The notes under the pieces were generated by a model that was not told the DNA's origin, searched no databases, and worked only from the letters and a program-made list of their open reading frames with translations. The translations under genes and the position numbers were made by a program. Of a stretch of 58,682 nt of DNA, positions 8,301-17,398 are shown in pieces; positions within the stretch are counted from its first letter, which is position 1; each line of letters begins with the position of its first letter. The DNA comes from Mariniblastus sp. (GTDB taxonomy: Bacteria; Planctomycetota; Planctomycetia; Pirellulales; Pirellulaceae). The stretch is from NCBI GenBank assembly GCA_028823415.1, contig JAPKBL010000022.1, positions 1-58,682 of the forward strand. The letters run 5' to 3'.

Positions 8301-9371
8301 TTACTCTACCCCTGCTGGTGTGACGCGAATTTTTGCATTGTAATTCCCGGTCCAGCGGTAATTTTGCTGAACATAGGAATCTTGAATCGCGATGCCCAAA
8401 TAGAGTATTCCTGATTCTTTGGCGACTCCTTCATGTTCCTTGCCGACTTTAAATATTTTCCCAGAAGAGCCAATCTTGGCACACAACGTTCCACTTTGAA
8501 TTCCCTGATACTGCCCTTGATTGGTCAACCCTTCGGGGGTTGAGGATGTGCTCCAGTTTGTCCATTGCACTACGCCATCTGCTTTGATTGAAATTTTATC
8601 ACCTTTGGTGATTCGGATACGCGTGTTGACCGGCGTTCGCTGAAAGAACGTTTCGGATGCAATCGCGACCGTTTTCTTGACGGCTGATTTCTCTTCTTTG
8701 ATTGGCCGATCGGCCATTTTGACATCGCTTAATTCAACCGTTAGTTGGCCGAATTTACTATTGATTGTGAAAGTTTCCTGCAGGATTTTTCCAACGATGT
8801 TAAACTCTGGGGTGTCGATCGAATCGCCTCGAATCAATGCACGCTGGAGTTCCTCTCCATTTTCTTCCGCATCTTCGAATTCTTCTTCAATCGCTTGTTT
8901 GATTTCGGAGAGTCGTTTTTTCTGTTCGGCACTCCCATCGGAAGCTGTATTTTGTAACTGCTCCCTGATTTGAAGGCCCATATTAGTTAGTTCGCGATGG
9001 GCGGTTTCTCGCAACGCAAAATCTTTATCGCTGAGTTGGGCGATCAGTTGTTTGATTTTTTGATCTAACTCAGGAAAGCTGTTTAAGCCTGGAAACAGTT
9101 TCTTGATTCGCGATACCGGTACTTCGAGTACACCAAACTCGGTTTCAATGGAGATGACGTCCAACGTCACCAGGCCTGCCACGATCGAACCGTCCCACAT
9201 GTGAAATCGAATGAAATTATCTGGAACTTCTTCAGCGGCTTTTGCCAGGTTTCCGGCGGGCACAGCCGCAACCGCATTCTCCTGTGCAAGACCGGTGTTA
9301 GAGGCGAAAAGCATACAAGTTATTATTGTCAGGCCAATAAATTTGTGTGACTTAAGCAAATTGACTTTCAT
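8301..9371 (-). CDS. Secreted protein with HEAT-like segment and LecA-like C-terminus
   Basis: A signal peptide (cleavage near GLAQ, residue 29) is followed by a small beta module (IRFHMWDGSIVAGLV to VPVSRIKKL). A HEAT-like helical stretch comes next (LSDKDFALRETAHRELTNMG), then an acidic helix and a second copy of the beta module (about residues 180-225). The C-terminal 110 residues, with TRIRITKGDKISIKADG and CAKIGSSGKIF, resemble the PA-I/LecA galactose-binding lectin fold. No enzyme motif is visible. An export or cell-surface role with carbohydrate binding is inferred. It converges with the third HtrA-like gene. The lectin call rests on pattern memory and is moderate. Confidence 0.7.
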   Translation of the reverse strand: MKVNLLKSHKFIGLTIITCMLFASNTGLAQENAVAAVPAGNLAKAAEEVPDNFIRFHMWDGSIVAGLVTLDVISIETEFGVLEVPVSRIKKLFPGLNSFPELDQKIKQLIAQLSDKDFALRETAHRELTNMGLQIREQLQNTASDGSAEQKKRLSEIKQAIEEEFEDAEENGEELQRALIRGDSIDTPEFNIVGKILQETFTINSKFGQLTVELSDVKMADRPIKEEKSAVKKTVAIASETFFQRTPVNTRIRITKGDKISIKADGVVQWTNWSTSSTPEGLTNQGQYQGIQSGTLCAKIGSSGKIFKVGKEHEGVAKESGILYLGIAIQDSYVQQNYRWTGNYNAKIRVTPAGVE

Positions 9372-9557
9372 GACTTACCTAGGTGGAAATTTAATGTTTC
9401 GCAATCAGATGGTAATTCCACGAATTGTTTTGAGGACTTTTCGTGGAGTCGGCGTTTAATCCGTGATACAACACAACTTGATTTTACCGCCTTCTTATGG
9501 GAAGGGGTAAGGTAGCTGAGATTATTCAAAAAAATAATGGTTTAGAGAGAGCTTTGT

Positions 9558-10769
9558 ATGGAAAATTTAAAATTTAGCCCAGAAATTCAGCTGAATTCGA
9601 TGCAAAATGCGATTCAGGAATTTGGTTTCGACGGTTGGCTATTATACGATTTTCGTGGCTTAAATGTTTTGGCATTGAGAGTTTTGGGGATCTCCGAATC
9701 AGAGATTGGATCCCGCCGTTTCTTTTACTTTATTCCAGCTCAGGGCGACCCAGTAAAATTAGTACACCGGATCGAGTCCACGGCGCTGGACCACTTGCTG
9801 GGGAAGAAAATTGTATATCTGACATGGCAGGAACTTCACGATGGATTGAAAGCCATGCTTGGAGGTAGCCAACAGGTCGCGATGGAGTATTCCCCCGAAA
9901 ATGCCAATCCATACATCTCCCGGGTCGATGCGGGAACGGTTGAATTGGTGCGCCGTTTCGGTGCCGAGGTAGTTAGTTCTGGAAATCTGATCCAGTCCTT
10001 TGAAGCCCGATGGACGGACGAACAATGGGAACTTCACTTACAGGCCGATGAACTGAATCGGGCGGCATTTGACGAAGCCTGGAGATTGATCGCGGATAGG
10101 CTGCGGAGTGGAAAGTCGATTCGCGAGACGGAAGTTCAGGACTTTGTCATGGATTATTACGCGCGTCATGGGATGACGACGTACCACCCGCCAATCGTTG
10201 GTGTCAATGCAAACAGTGGTGACCCACATTATTCTCCTGCACATGGAGCCGATTCTGAAATTAAGGTAGGAGATTTTGTATTGCTCGACATGTGGGCAAA
10301 GATGGATGTTTCTGAGGGTGTCTATAGTGATCTCACCAAGGTCGGTTTCATGGGAGAAACGGTACCCGAAAAATACAAAACAGTTTTTGATATTGTCGCT
10401 GCCGCCCGCGACGCAGGTATCGATTGTGCTCGCTGTGCTTTTGCCGAAGGGCGAGAGTTGCAGGGATGGGAAGTGGATCGAGCGACTCGGCAGGTGATTG
10501 AAGATGCTGGTTACGGCGAGTACTTTATTCACCGAACCGGTCACAACATTGGAACCGAAACTCACGGCAACGGTGCCCATATGGATGATCTGGAGACAAA
10601 AGAAGATCGACTGGTTCTACCACGCACTTGTTTTTCGATTGAGCCGGGCATCTACCTTGAAGAATTTGGGATTCGCAGCGAGATTAACGTCTTTATCGAC
10701 ACTGATGCAAAGGTGCACGTTACTGGCGGAATACAAACAGAGGTTACGCCGGTGCTACACCTTTATTGA
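9558..10769 (+). CDS. M24 family metallopeptidase (Xaa-Pro aminopeptidase-like)
   Basis: The protein has 403 residues and the two-domain layout of creatinase/prolidase-type enzymes: a creatinase-like N-terminal half and a pita-bread C-terminal half. All five metal ligands expected in M24 peptidases can be placed: Asp244 (LLDMW), Asp258 (YSDLT), His329 (RTGHNIG), Glu362 (SIEPGIY) and Glu395 (QTEVTPV). It is predicted to be cytoplasmic, with no signal peptide, and to release N-terminal residues before proline or to act on a related dipeptide. The substrate cannot be told from sequence. The gene stands alone and converges with the kinase gene downstream. Confidence 0.88.
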   Translation: MENLKFSPEIQLNSMQNAIQEFGFDGWLLYDFRGLNVLALRVLGISESEIGSRRFFYFIPAQGDPVKLVHRIESTALDHLLGKKIVYLTWQELHDGLKAMLGGSQQVAMEYSPENANPYISRVDAGTVELVRRFGAEVVSSGNLIQSFEARWTDEQWELHLQADELNRAAFDEAWRLIADRLRSGKSIRETEVQDFVMDYYARHGMTTYHPPIVGVNANSGDPHYSPAHGADSEIKVGDFVLLDMWAKMDVSEGVYSDLTKVGFMGETVPEKYKTVFDIVAAARDAGIDCARCAFAEGRELQGWEVDRATRQVIEDAGYGEYFIHRTGHNIGTETHGNGAHMDDLETKEDRLVLPRTCFSIEPGIYLEEFGIRSEINVFIDTDAKVHVTGGIQTEVTPVLHLY

Positions 10770-10803
10770 GAGTAACAAGTACAGGTGAGCGGGCAAGCGA
10801 CAG

Positions 10804-12183
10804 CTATTTCGCCATCAAGAAGCCGCCAATGAAGCCAACGAGAATTCCAATCGAAAGGCAAACAACCGCGGTCACGAATAGTGCCGACAACGAAAACGTG
10901 ATGGCGTCGTCAAGTCTGGCCGCCGTTTTGTATTGCTCAACGGTAGAGAGCGGAGGTGGCGGTTTATTGTGCTGTCCGGAGATAGAATAGTCATCGGACA
11001 TGGTCGCATGAATGCTGCTTTGCGAAGTGTCGCTAATCTCATTCATCGCCATTTCTGTAACGGCGTCATCAGGATCGGTATCCTGAGCATCCGGCGATCC
11101 AATTGGTGCGGGCATCCAGCGAGGTCGATCGCCCATATCTTCGTGAAGAAGCGGGCTATCGTCGGCCGCCCAAGGGGCTAGTCGTTCGGCAACTTCTTCG
11201 GCTGACTGGATGCGCTCTTTGGGGTCCTTTTCCATCATATCGCCAATCAGGTCAACAAAGTCGTCGCTGACTTCTTCGTTGAACCGTCTTGGATGCCATG
11301 GAGTTTCTTCCAGATGCCTTCTGGCTTTACTCTTAGGTGTCCCACCGGGAAAAGGCACTTTACCAGTGACTGCGTAATACAGGGTGCAACCAAGTGAATA
11401 GATGTCACTGGCGCTGGTGATGTGCTGTGGCGTTCGGATTTGTTCGGGTGAGAGATAGTCGGCGGTGCCTACAATCTTCCCTGCTCTCGGATCAGTCGCG
11501 TCGTTGAGATAGAACGCCAATCCAAGATCAGATAGTTTGGAAACGCCATCGGGAGTGACAAGAATGTTACCTGGTTTAATATCACGATGAATTAAGTCGC
11601 GTTCGTGGGCGTGTGCGAGTCCTTCAGCAGATTGCTTAACAATGTTGGCTGCTTGCTGAACAGAGAGTTTACCTTTTGATCGAACGAGACGTCGGAGGTC
11701 GGTCCCTGGAATATACTCCACCACGAGATAATGGACGTTGCCGTCTTCTCCCGCATCGAAAGCTCGTACGAGATTGGGGTGATCCAATTTTGCCTGGGCT
11801 CGGATCTCACGGCGAAAGTTCTCAATTGCCTCGGGAGTTGTTTTGTGGAGAGGTAATACTTTGACCGCGGATTCCCGGCCGAGCATCTCGTGAACGGCTT
11901 TGAATACCTGACCCATTCCACCTTGACCGATCCAATCGGTAATGATGTAGGGGCCAAGGTTTAATTTGGTTCGACCGGTCAGTAATTGATCCGCTTGATA
12001 GGCAGAAATGACTTTTGCTTCGACCAATTGCTGGGCAATTTTCTTTTCACTGAGCGTTGTCGAAGTGGACGAATCACTATCCCCTGTTTTCGCTAATTCG
12101 TTCATTGCATTCCGCAATTGCTCTTCTGTCACCAGTTCACTGGCGAGAGCAGTATCACGAAAATTACTTTGGGTAGTGTTCAT
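10804..12183 (-). CDS. Membrane-anchored Ser/Thr protein kinase
   Basis: A short N-terminal extension (about residues 1-75) contains helices of the kind found before many planctomycete kinases. The kinase domain runs about 79-345 with a glycine loop (GQGGMGQVF), Lys108 in AVKVL, HRDIKPGN with catalytic Asp201, DLG with Asp219, and SPEQ and SDIYSLG downstream. All key residues are present, so it should be active. The C-terminus has one strong transmembrane helix (about 427-457) ending in MAK, so the kinase faces the cytoplasm with almost no outer domain. It lies 85 nt downstream of the RluA-type gene on the same strand. The target is unknown. Confidence 0.92.
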   Translation of the reverse strand: MNTTQSNFRDTALASELVTEEQLRNAMNELAKTGDSDSSTSTTLSEKKIAQQLVEAKVISAYQADQLLTGRTKLNLGPYIITDWIGQGGMGQVFKAVHEMLGRESAVKVLPLHKTTPEAIENFRREIRAQAKLDHPNLVRAFDAGEDGNVHYLVVEYIPGTDLRRLVRSKGKLSVQQAANIVKQSAEGLAHAHERDLIHRDIKPGNILVTPDGVSKLSDLGLAFYLNDATDPRAGKIVGTADYLSPEQIRTPQHITSASDIYSLGCTLYYAVTGKVPFPGGTPKSKARRHLEETPWHPRRFNEEVSDDFVDLIGDMMEKDPKERIQSAEEVAERLAPWAADDSPLLHEDMGDRPRWMPAPIGSPDAQDTDPDDAVTEMAMNEISDTSQSSIHATMSDDYSISGQHNKPPPPLSTVEQYKTAARLDDAITFSLSALFVTAVVCLSIGILVGFIGGFLMAK

Positions 12184-12268
12184 ACGAGACTCATTGCTTC
12201 AACCGCAACCATTGACCGAATATTATGGGTGAGAAAAAGCCTTGCCGGGGAACTAGGATCAAATTTTA

Positions 12269-12979
12269 TCATAACGAATACTGATCAATGTTCCACCAAG
12301 ATGGTGTTTCCGCTTGAAACGATTGTATGACCCTACTTATCGGGTGTTCAATGGAGAGCTCACGAGAATGAAGTGCAATTCCACATTGAAATGGGAGTTC
12401 GCTGCCGTATTTTCGGTCACCCAAAATGGAAGCCCCAGCGTTTTCTAGCTGGACGCGGATTTGGTGCTTTCGGCCGGTTTCGAGCTTGATTTCGAGTAAT
12501 TTGGTAGGGGATCGGCGATTGGTGTTTTCGGAGCCTATTGTTTTGTAGTCAAGACGGGCTATTTTTGCGCCGGGGGAAGAGCTTTTTCCTTGGGGGATCA
12601 CGATCATTCGGTGAAGAGATTCATTTTTAATTACCCAGTCTTCCAGTCTTCCATTTTCCTCAGTCAGGACGTCCGGTATGATCGCCCAGTATGTCTTGTC
12701 TGCGGTCCGGTTTCGAAATTGCTCAGACAGTCGGCCGGCAGCTTTTGAGGTCTTAGCTAGGACGATGACGCCGCTCACAAAAGCATCGAGGCGGCTCACG
12801 ATCCCGAGGTAAACGTTTCCGGGTTTGTTGTATTTCTGTTTAATGTATTGCCGCGATTGGGTGATCAAACTTAAATCGCCTTCCTTCACTCCCATCGTAG
12901 GTAATAATGGCGGTTTGTTAACAACCAATAAGTGGTTGTCTTCGAACAGGACATTTAGTTTTTCCGATCTTGGCCGCAT
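12269..12979 (-). CDS. RluA-family RNA pseudouridine synthase
   Basis: The 236-residue protein fits the compact members of the RluA family without an S4 domain. The opening FEDNHLLVVNKPP is typical, and the catalytic motif reads SRLDAFVSG, keeping the catalytic Asp65 and neighbouring Arg although the usual HRLD histidine is Ser. Later motifs (GRKHQIRVQL, ILGDRKYG) match the family's C-terminal half. It should isomerise a uridine in tRNA or rRNA; which one cannot be told. It starts 74 nt from the divergent Maf gene and is followed by the kinase on the same strand. Confidence 0.9.
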   Translation of the reverse strand: MRPRSEKLNVLFEDNHLLVVNKPPLLPTMGVKEGDLSLITQSRQYIKQKYNKPGNVYLGIVSRLDAFVSGVIVLAKTSKAAGRLSEQFRNRTADKTYWAIIPDVLTEENGRLEDWVIKNESLHRMIVIPQGKSSSPGAKIARLDYKTIGSENTNRRSPTKLLEIKLETGRKHQIRVQLENAGASILGDRKYGSELPFQCGIALHSRELSIEHPISRVIQSFQAETPSWWNIDQYSL

Positions 12980-13053
12980 CGTTTATCAATCTTTAAAATA
13001 TTCTGGCCCTCTTATTTTATCGCCGTTTCACAAGATTAACACATTAAATCGGT

Positions 13054-13647
13054 ATGACCAACCAACCTCATGAGTTCCCTTTAATTCTGGCAAGCCAGTC
13101 GTCACGTCGCGCCAAACTTTTGGAGGATGCAGGGTTTCGATTCCTCATTGATGCCCCCGATGATTCTGTTGAAAGAGGTCTTTGTTCGAAATGCTCTCCG
13201 GAGGATCTTGTTTTGCAATCCGCCTTTCTCAAGGCGCGCGCGATCGCACCCAAATATAATGCCGGTGTGATTCTCGCGGCCGATACGGTGGCAGAGTGTC
13301 AGGGAGAAATTCTCGGCAAGCCAGTGGATCGAGAGCATGCAGAGAAGATGTTGACGTTAATGAGCGGGAAAAAACATCGTGTATTAACTGGAGTTTGTCT
13401 TTGGAAAAAACCTGGCGATTGCCATGTTTTTCATTTGGAGCAATCCGTGTTGACCATGGATGTTCTCGAGGGTCGACAACTTAAGGAAATACTCGATTCT
13501 GATAATTGGATCGGTAAGGCGGGGGCGTTTGGGTACCAAGATGATCTAGATTGGCTTCATCTTGAAAGTGGCTTGGAATCGAATATTGTCGGTCTACCGA
13601 TCGAGCGACTGCAGGAGTGGATCGGTGAATTGCTTAAAATGAGTTAG
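13054..13647 (+). CDS. maf: Maf-like nucleoside triphosphate pyrophosphatase
   Basis: The 197-residue protein opens with LILASQSSRRAKLLEDAG, the Maf nucleotide-binding signature, and has the catalytic AADT motif (Asp77) and LGKP and MSGKKHRVLTGV downstream. Members hydrolyse non-canonical or particular NTPs such as dTTP and UTP, and have been linked to septum formation. Which Maf subfamily this belongs to is not resolved here. The start is weakly supported by ribosome-site sequence but fits the family's N-terminus. Confidence 0.9.
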   Translation: MTNQPHEFPLILASQSSRRAKLLEDAGFRFLIDAPDDSVERGLCSKCSPEDLVLQSAFLKARAIAPKYNAGVILAADTVAECQGEILGKPVDREHAEKMLTLMSGKKHRVLTGVCLWKKPGDCHVFHLEQSVLTMDVLEGRQLKEILDSDNWIGKAGAFGYQDDLDWLHLESGLESNIVGLPIERLQEWIGELLKMS

Positions 13648-13679
13648 TGCACGATTCTCGGGTGCAGATCCAGGTGATT

Positions 13680-14942
13680 TCAATTTCTTGGTAATTGATC
13701 GAGAATTTGCTGGCGATAAAGTTCTTCTGAGATTTCATCGTAGGTGATGAGCGACGTTATGCGGATTCTCATCGCGTTTTTTTTACCATCGGCGATTTGA
13801 GGCCCTGCAGCAATGCGAGCAAGCCTGCCAAGATTTCGACGTCGTGAACCGTTGAGTTTTTTCAATTCTCTGGTAAGCGAATTGGTTTGTTGTTGGGCCG
13901 TAAATTGCAATCTAGCAATTTCACCGTTGATGTTCCGCAAACGAAAAGAGTATCCGTTCCAATCGCTCTGTCTTTGTGATATTTGAAATTCGATATTACG
14001 AATCTCAAAGCGTGGATCATAAACCCAGATCCGACCGACGGGGCCGAGGTTTAAGATGGCGAGTTGTTCATATAGATATTGAAGCCTGTTTTGTCGTTTT
14101 TGGATTTCAAACGATGCTGCTATTCGTTCCTGCTCAATTTCAGAACCCTGGTTTTCCAGTGTTGAGATTCTGGTGTTAATGTCCTGCCTAACACGTTCAA
14201 TTTCTTCGGAGAGTTTTTTTTCCGAATCTGATAAGCTTTCGTTTTCGAGGTTTAATATCTTTTCTGTTTTTTGGTCACGTTGCGCAACTTTCGCGAGTTC
14301 TACATTTTTCTTTTGGGTTTGACTGTCTTTGAGCTCGATGTATTTCTCAAAGACTTGCGTTCTACCAGCATTGAATTCTTTTAAGTGTTTCCGGGGGGCA
14401 TTGTTCGTGATCGACTGAGTCGTCGTGAGAAGTAAATTCTGATTGACACGGTGAGCGACTGGGCCTTCCAGATACCCAATCAAACTTCCCATTCGAAAAT
14501 AAACCGAAGATTTGATTTCCACTGGAAGATTGGGTGCGGTCGTAAGTTGTTTGTTTAAAGACCGTATCGAAACGAGCGCGGTGTCGAAGTTGTCTTCCAA
14601 GGCATTCAGCCAGGCTTTCAGCATCCATCCGTCAAGATTGCGAGGAAAGACTTCGGTGATTTTCTCAGCAACGAGTTTTGCCTCGTTTGTTTTGTTTTGC
14701 TGCAGACGATTCACTGCGTAGGCAACACGAACGATTGCCGGTCGCGATTTTGAGTCCTCATAGATTTTTTGGGAGGCGAGGGCATTTTGAGAGTTACGCG
14801 CCCAGTGCTCGGTAAGAAGAGATTGGATGGAATCAATCGTATCCGAGCCGGGAGGCTGAGTCGGTGGGCTGAGGAGCTGATCGGCATCTGCTGGTGCATT
14901 CCACAACAAAAAAAGTGCTATCACATTAATAAAATGACGCAC
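13680..14942 (-). CDS. Secreted helical/coiled-coil protein of unknown function
   Basis: I place the start at a GTG (14942), which opens a clean signal peptide (FINVIALFLLWNAPADA). An in-frame extension to 15068 is possible but lacks this logic. The N-terminal half (about residues 25-160) is helical and TPR-like. The middle (about 200-300) is strongly charged with heptad spacing, as expected of a coiled coil. The C-terminal part is again helical with many Arg residues. There is no enzyme motif. It is divergent from the TolC-like gene across 294 nt. Not recognised; an envelope structural role is a guess. Confidence 0.65.
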   Translation of the reverse strand: MRHFINVIALFLLWNAPADADQLLSPPTQPPGSDTIDSIQSLLTEHWARNSQNALASQKIYEDSKSRPAIVRVAYAVNRLQQNKTNEAKLVAEKITEVFPRNLDGWMLKAWLNALEDNFDTALVSIRSLNKQLTTAPNLPVEIKSSVYFRMGSLIGYLEGPVAHRVNQNLLLTTTQSITNNAPRKHLKEFNAGRTQVFEKYIELKDSQTQKKNVELAKVAQRDQKTEKILNLENESLSDSEKKLSEEIERVRQDINTRISTLENQGSEIEQERIAASFEIQKRQNRLQYLYEQLAILNLGPVGRIWVYDPRFEIRNIEFQISQRQSDWNGYSFRLRNINGEIARLQFTAQQQTNSLTRELKKLNGSRRRNLGRLARIAAGPQIADGKKNAMRIRITSLITYDEISEELYRQQILDQLPRN

Positions 14943-15236
14943 CCCCTGTTTCCAACAGCGGTCAAGAGTAAGGAATGTGAAAGTCGTGATTAAGTTGTTC
15001 ACTGATGTTTCAACCCATGTGTGTTTGCCCAAGCTAATTATCGGGAGCAATTTTTTGAAATCAAGCAAGGGGAAACAGTAAGTATGGCAATTCAGGTTGG
15101 CTGGGATGACGATATCGTTCTCAAGGGCTGTGCTTAATCAGCATTGACTAAAAATTTGATACGGGACAAATTCACGATAGTTTGCTTCGTGGTTCATGCG
15201 GAGACATACGGGAAATCACTAACCAGAGGTGCACGG
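14943..15236. other. Divergent intergenic region, 294 nt
   Basis: This separates two divergently read secreted-protein genes and should hold both promoters. I see no convincing paired -35/-10 boxes and no tRNA. A 17-codon frame at 15084-15137 has a loosely placed purine-rich stretch upstream but no other support. Confidence 0.4.
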
Positions 15237-17345
15237 ATGCTCATTTTGGTATCGCAATTAATCGAAAATTGTTTCGGACTGATCAAGCAAAAACTTGAAT
15301 CGATCATCGTCTTGTTGGTGCTTGGATTTCCCATGTTGGGGTTCGCCCAGCAAGCCAATACTGAGTTTCTGGCGCTACCGCTGCCGACGGGACAATTGAG
15401 CGAGGGAGCGGATGAAATTGCTGAGCAAGCTGCAGGGTTTCATCAACAGCTTGGACAGGAGCACATTTCGACGCGTAGTTTGATTTCAACGCTCTCAATC
15501 GGTCCGCCGCAGGAGGCTACAGATCCGATCGTTTCTTTAGAAGCGCTTGCTCCCCCGGAACCGCCGCGAGACTTATTGATGCCGGCGGGGCCAACCGCAA
15601 GGAGTTTTGGTGAGCCTCTTGGCAATGATCTGAGGGCAGAGAGCGTGCAACGAAAATCGGAACCGCGGGTTGTCAACGCTAACGCAGAGATTCCGATCGT
15701 AATGTCTCCCTTGGCAACGCGGGGTTCATTTGTACCCGTTGAAGATGGAACGAATCAACCGCAGCGACCCGCCGGAAAATTTACTGCCGACAATCTACGG
15801 TCGGAGTTGATTCCGGCGTTTGATAAAGATCAAGTTGAGTCGACCGCAGCGCAAACAGCGCCCCCGATGAACAAGCCGATGCAAGAGGTGTTTTTGGCAT
15901 CTCAAATCCCTACTCATGCGGCTACCTTTACGCCTCCCAAGGGAGCGCGCGCAGTACAGCTTGCCGGCTTTAGCGAACCGCTGGATAAAAAAAATAAGTC
16001 AACCAACTTTATTGCAAAAGAGTTGATCGCGCGCTACGCCGTGGGGCAATATGAGAATCCATTACCGGGCCAACCGGTCAATCTGGTGAATTTTTTCCGC
16101 CAACCGCTGACCATCAATCGTCGCAATTTGCTAGTGCGGCAGTATTGGGAAACTTATTTTGACTGGGCCAACTATGTCGCTACAGAAAAATATAGCCAGT
16201 GGTTAAGACAAATTCCGGTTCCGGCATCGAGTTCGGAACAAGCCTTGCTGACCGCAGTAGAGGCGGTCGTCGGTAGCCAGGTGATGGCAGCTGAGATTCA
16301 GTTAGGGAAATCACAAGCGATACTAACTCAATTTTTGCCAGCTCAAAGTCAAAATTCAACGAACCCAATCCCCAACGATTTGCCATTAATTCAACGTTAC
16401 AACACCAACTATGAGCTTTACCTTTCTAGGCGACTCGTTCCACTTGGTTTTCGGGGCATTGATAAAGTACTTCCGAAAATGCTTGCGTTGATCGAGATGC
16501 GGGCCGAAGGAGTGGGATACGCAAAATCTGCCGCGGACCGAGTTCTGGCCCCAACCGAGGGGACTCCGTTGCTGACCAAACTGGAAGCTGGAAAGATTTT
16601 GTATACAGCGGAGCGTGATTTGATTGCCTCGGTAGTTAGCTATAATCGCGCGATTGGTGATTATGCACTGGCGGTTTCCACACAGCCTAAGTCTGCAGAA
16701 GAGGTTGTCGGAATGTTGATTGCCAAGGTTAAAGCAAATTCGACTTCAGCCAATGCGATTCCGAGCGGCGGCTCGGCTTCGGTGATCACCGAAGCGCGGG
16801 CGCCCATTGCCAGCGTGGCCAAAGCGAGGGGTTTCGTTAGCCAAGCACCGACGGGCAATCCCCAGAAGGGCACGACATCGGTACTTCAGGCGCAAAAAAA
16901 TAGTAGTATCTTGAACGACTTAAATCCGCGTGAGTCAGATGTTTTTGCAGGGCGGCAGCCACCTTCGCGCGGAGGTGTTATCTCGCAATCGACTCCCCTG
17001 CCGAAGGTCAATGAATCGGATTCGGTTTTTTCATTATCACCAGCCAACAAGCCGGCTGCCTTCAGTTCCTCCACGGCAAAATCGCAGCCTGTTCCTGGCG
17101 GATTCAACGCTCCGGCCAACTTCAAAGCGGCCGCACCTCTCAGTGAGAGCCAGTTTGCGGCTCCCGCCGCCTCAGGTTTCAAGTTCAAAGGTGAGTCTCC
17201 GAAAGCAGCCATCCCAGGAAATGGATTCCGGCCTCCTGGGGTTGGGGGCATTGGAAAACAAGAGCCGAATCAATCAGTGGGTGCTGGAGGGTTTGAGCCG
17301 CCCGTGTTTTCATCGCCAGGATTCAAACCAGCCAATGACAAGTGA
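15237..17345 (+). CDS. Secreted protein with TolC/OEP-like helical core
   Basis: ATG 15237 follows an AGAGGT site by about 6 nt and starts an N-terminal hydrophobic segment (about residues 20-35, IIVLLVLGFPML). Upstream in-frame starts lack such a site. Residues about 60-240 are Pro/Ala-rich and probably disordered. A helical core (about 260-500) contains ERDLIASVVSYNRAIGDYAL, which resembles the paired helices of TolC-type outer-membrane channels (Y-N-x-A-x-x-D-Y). The last 170 residues are Pro/Ser/Ala/Gly-rich. The full TolC duplication and beta strands are not evident, so it may be a derived, non-channel member. The call is moderate. Confidence 0.6.
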   Translation: MLILVSQLIENCFGLIKQKLESIIVLLVLGFPMLGFAQQANTEFLALPLPTGQLSEGADEIAEQAAGFHQQLGQEHISTRSLISTLSIGPPQEATDPIVSLEALAPPEPPRDLLMPAGPTARSFGEPLGNDLRAESVQRKSEPRVVNANAEIPIVMSPLATRGSFVPVEDGTNQPQRPAGKFTADNLRSELIPAFDKDQVESTAAQTAPPMNKPMQEVFLASQIPTHAATFTPPKGARAVQLAGFSEPLDKKNKSTNFIAKELIARYAVGQYENPLPGQPVNLVNFFRQPLTINRRNLLVRQYWETYFDWANYVATEKYSQWLRQIPVPASSSEQALLTAVEAVVGSQVMAAEIQLGKSQAILTQFLPAQSQNSTNPIPNDLPLIQRYNTNYELYLSRRLVPLGFRGIDKVLPKMLALIEMRAEGVGYAKSAADRVLAPTEGTPLLTKLEAGKILYTAERDLIASVVSYNRAIGDYALAVSTQPKSAEEVVGMLIAKVKANSTSANAIPSGGSASVITEARAPIASVAKARGFVSQAPTGNPQKGTTSVLQAQKNSSILNDLNPRESDVFAGRQPPSRGGVISQSTPLPKVNESDSVFSLSPANKPAAFSSSTAKSQPVPGGFNAPANFKAAAPLSESQFAAPAASGFKFKGESPKAAIPGNGFRPPGVGGIGKQEPNQSVGAGGFEPPVFSSPGFKPANDK

Positions 17346-17398
17346 CTGCCTTTGGCCGATATTCCAAGAGGCGATTGGCAGTTGCGACGACATCTGCG

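Noticed and set aside
10038-10580. 180-residue minus-strand frame
   Set aside because: It is antisense to the M24 peptidase, where all metal ligands are in place on the plus strand.
13649-13666. TGCAC/GTGCA dyad between maf and the coiled-coil gene
   Set aside because: Only 5 bp and not followed by T residues on either strand, so not called a terminator.
15084-15137. 17-codon frame upstream of the TolC-like gene
   Set aside because: It has an ATG and a distant G-rich stretch only; no attenuator structure or regulatory residue run is visible.
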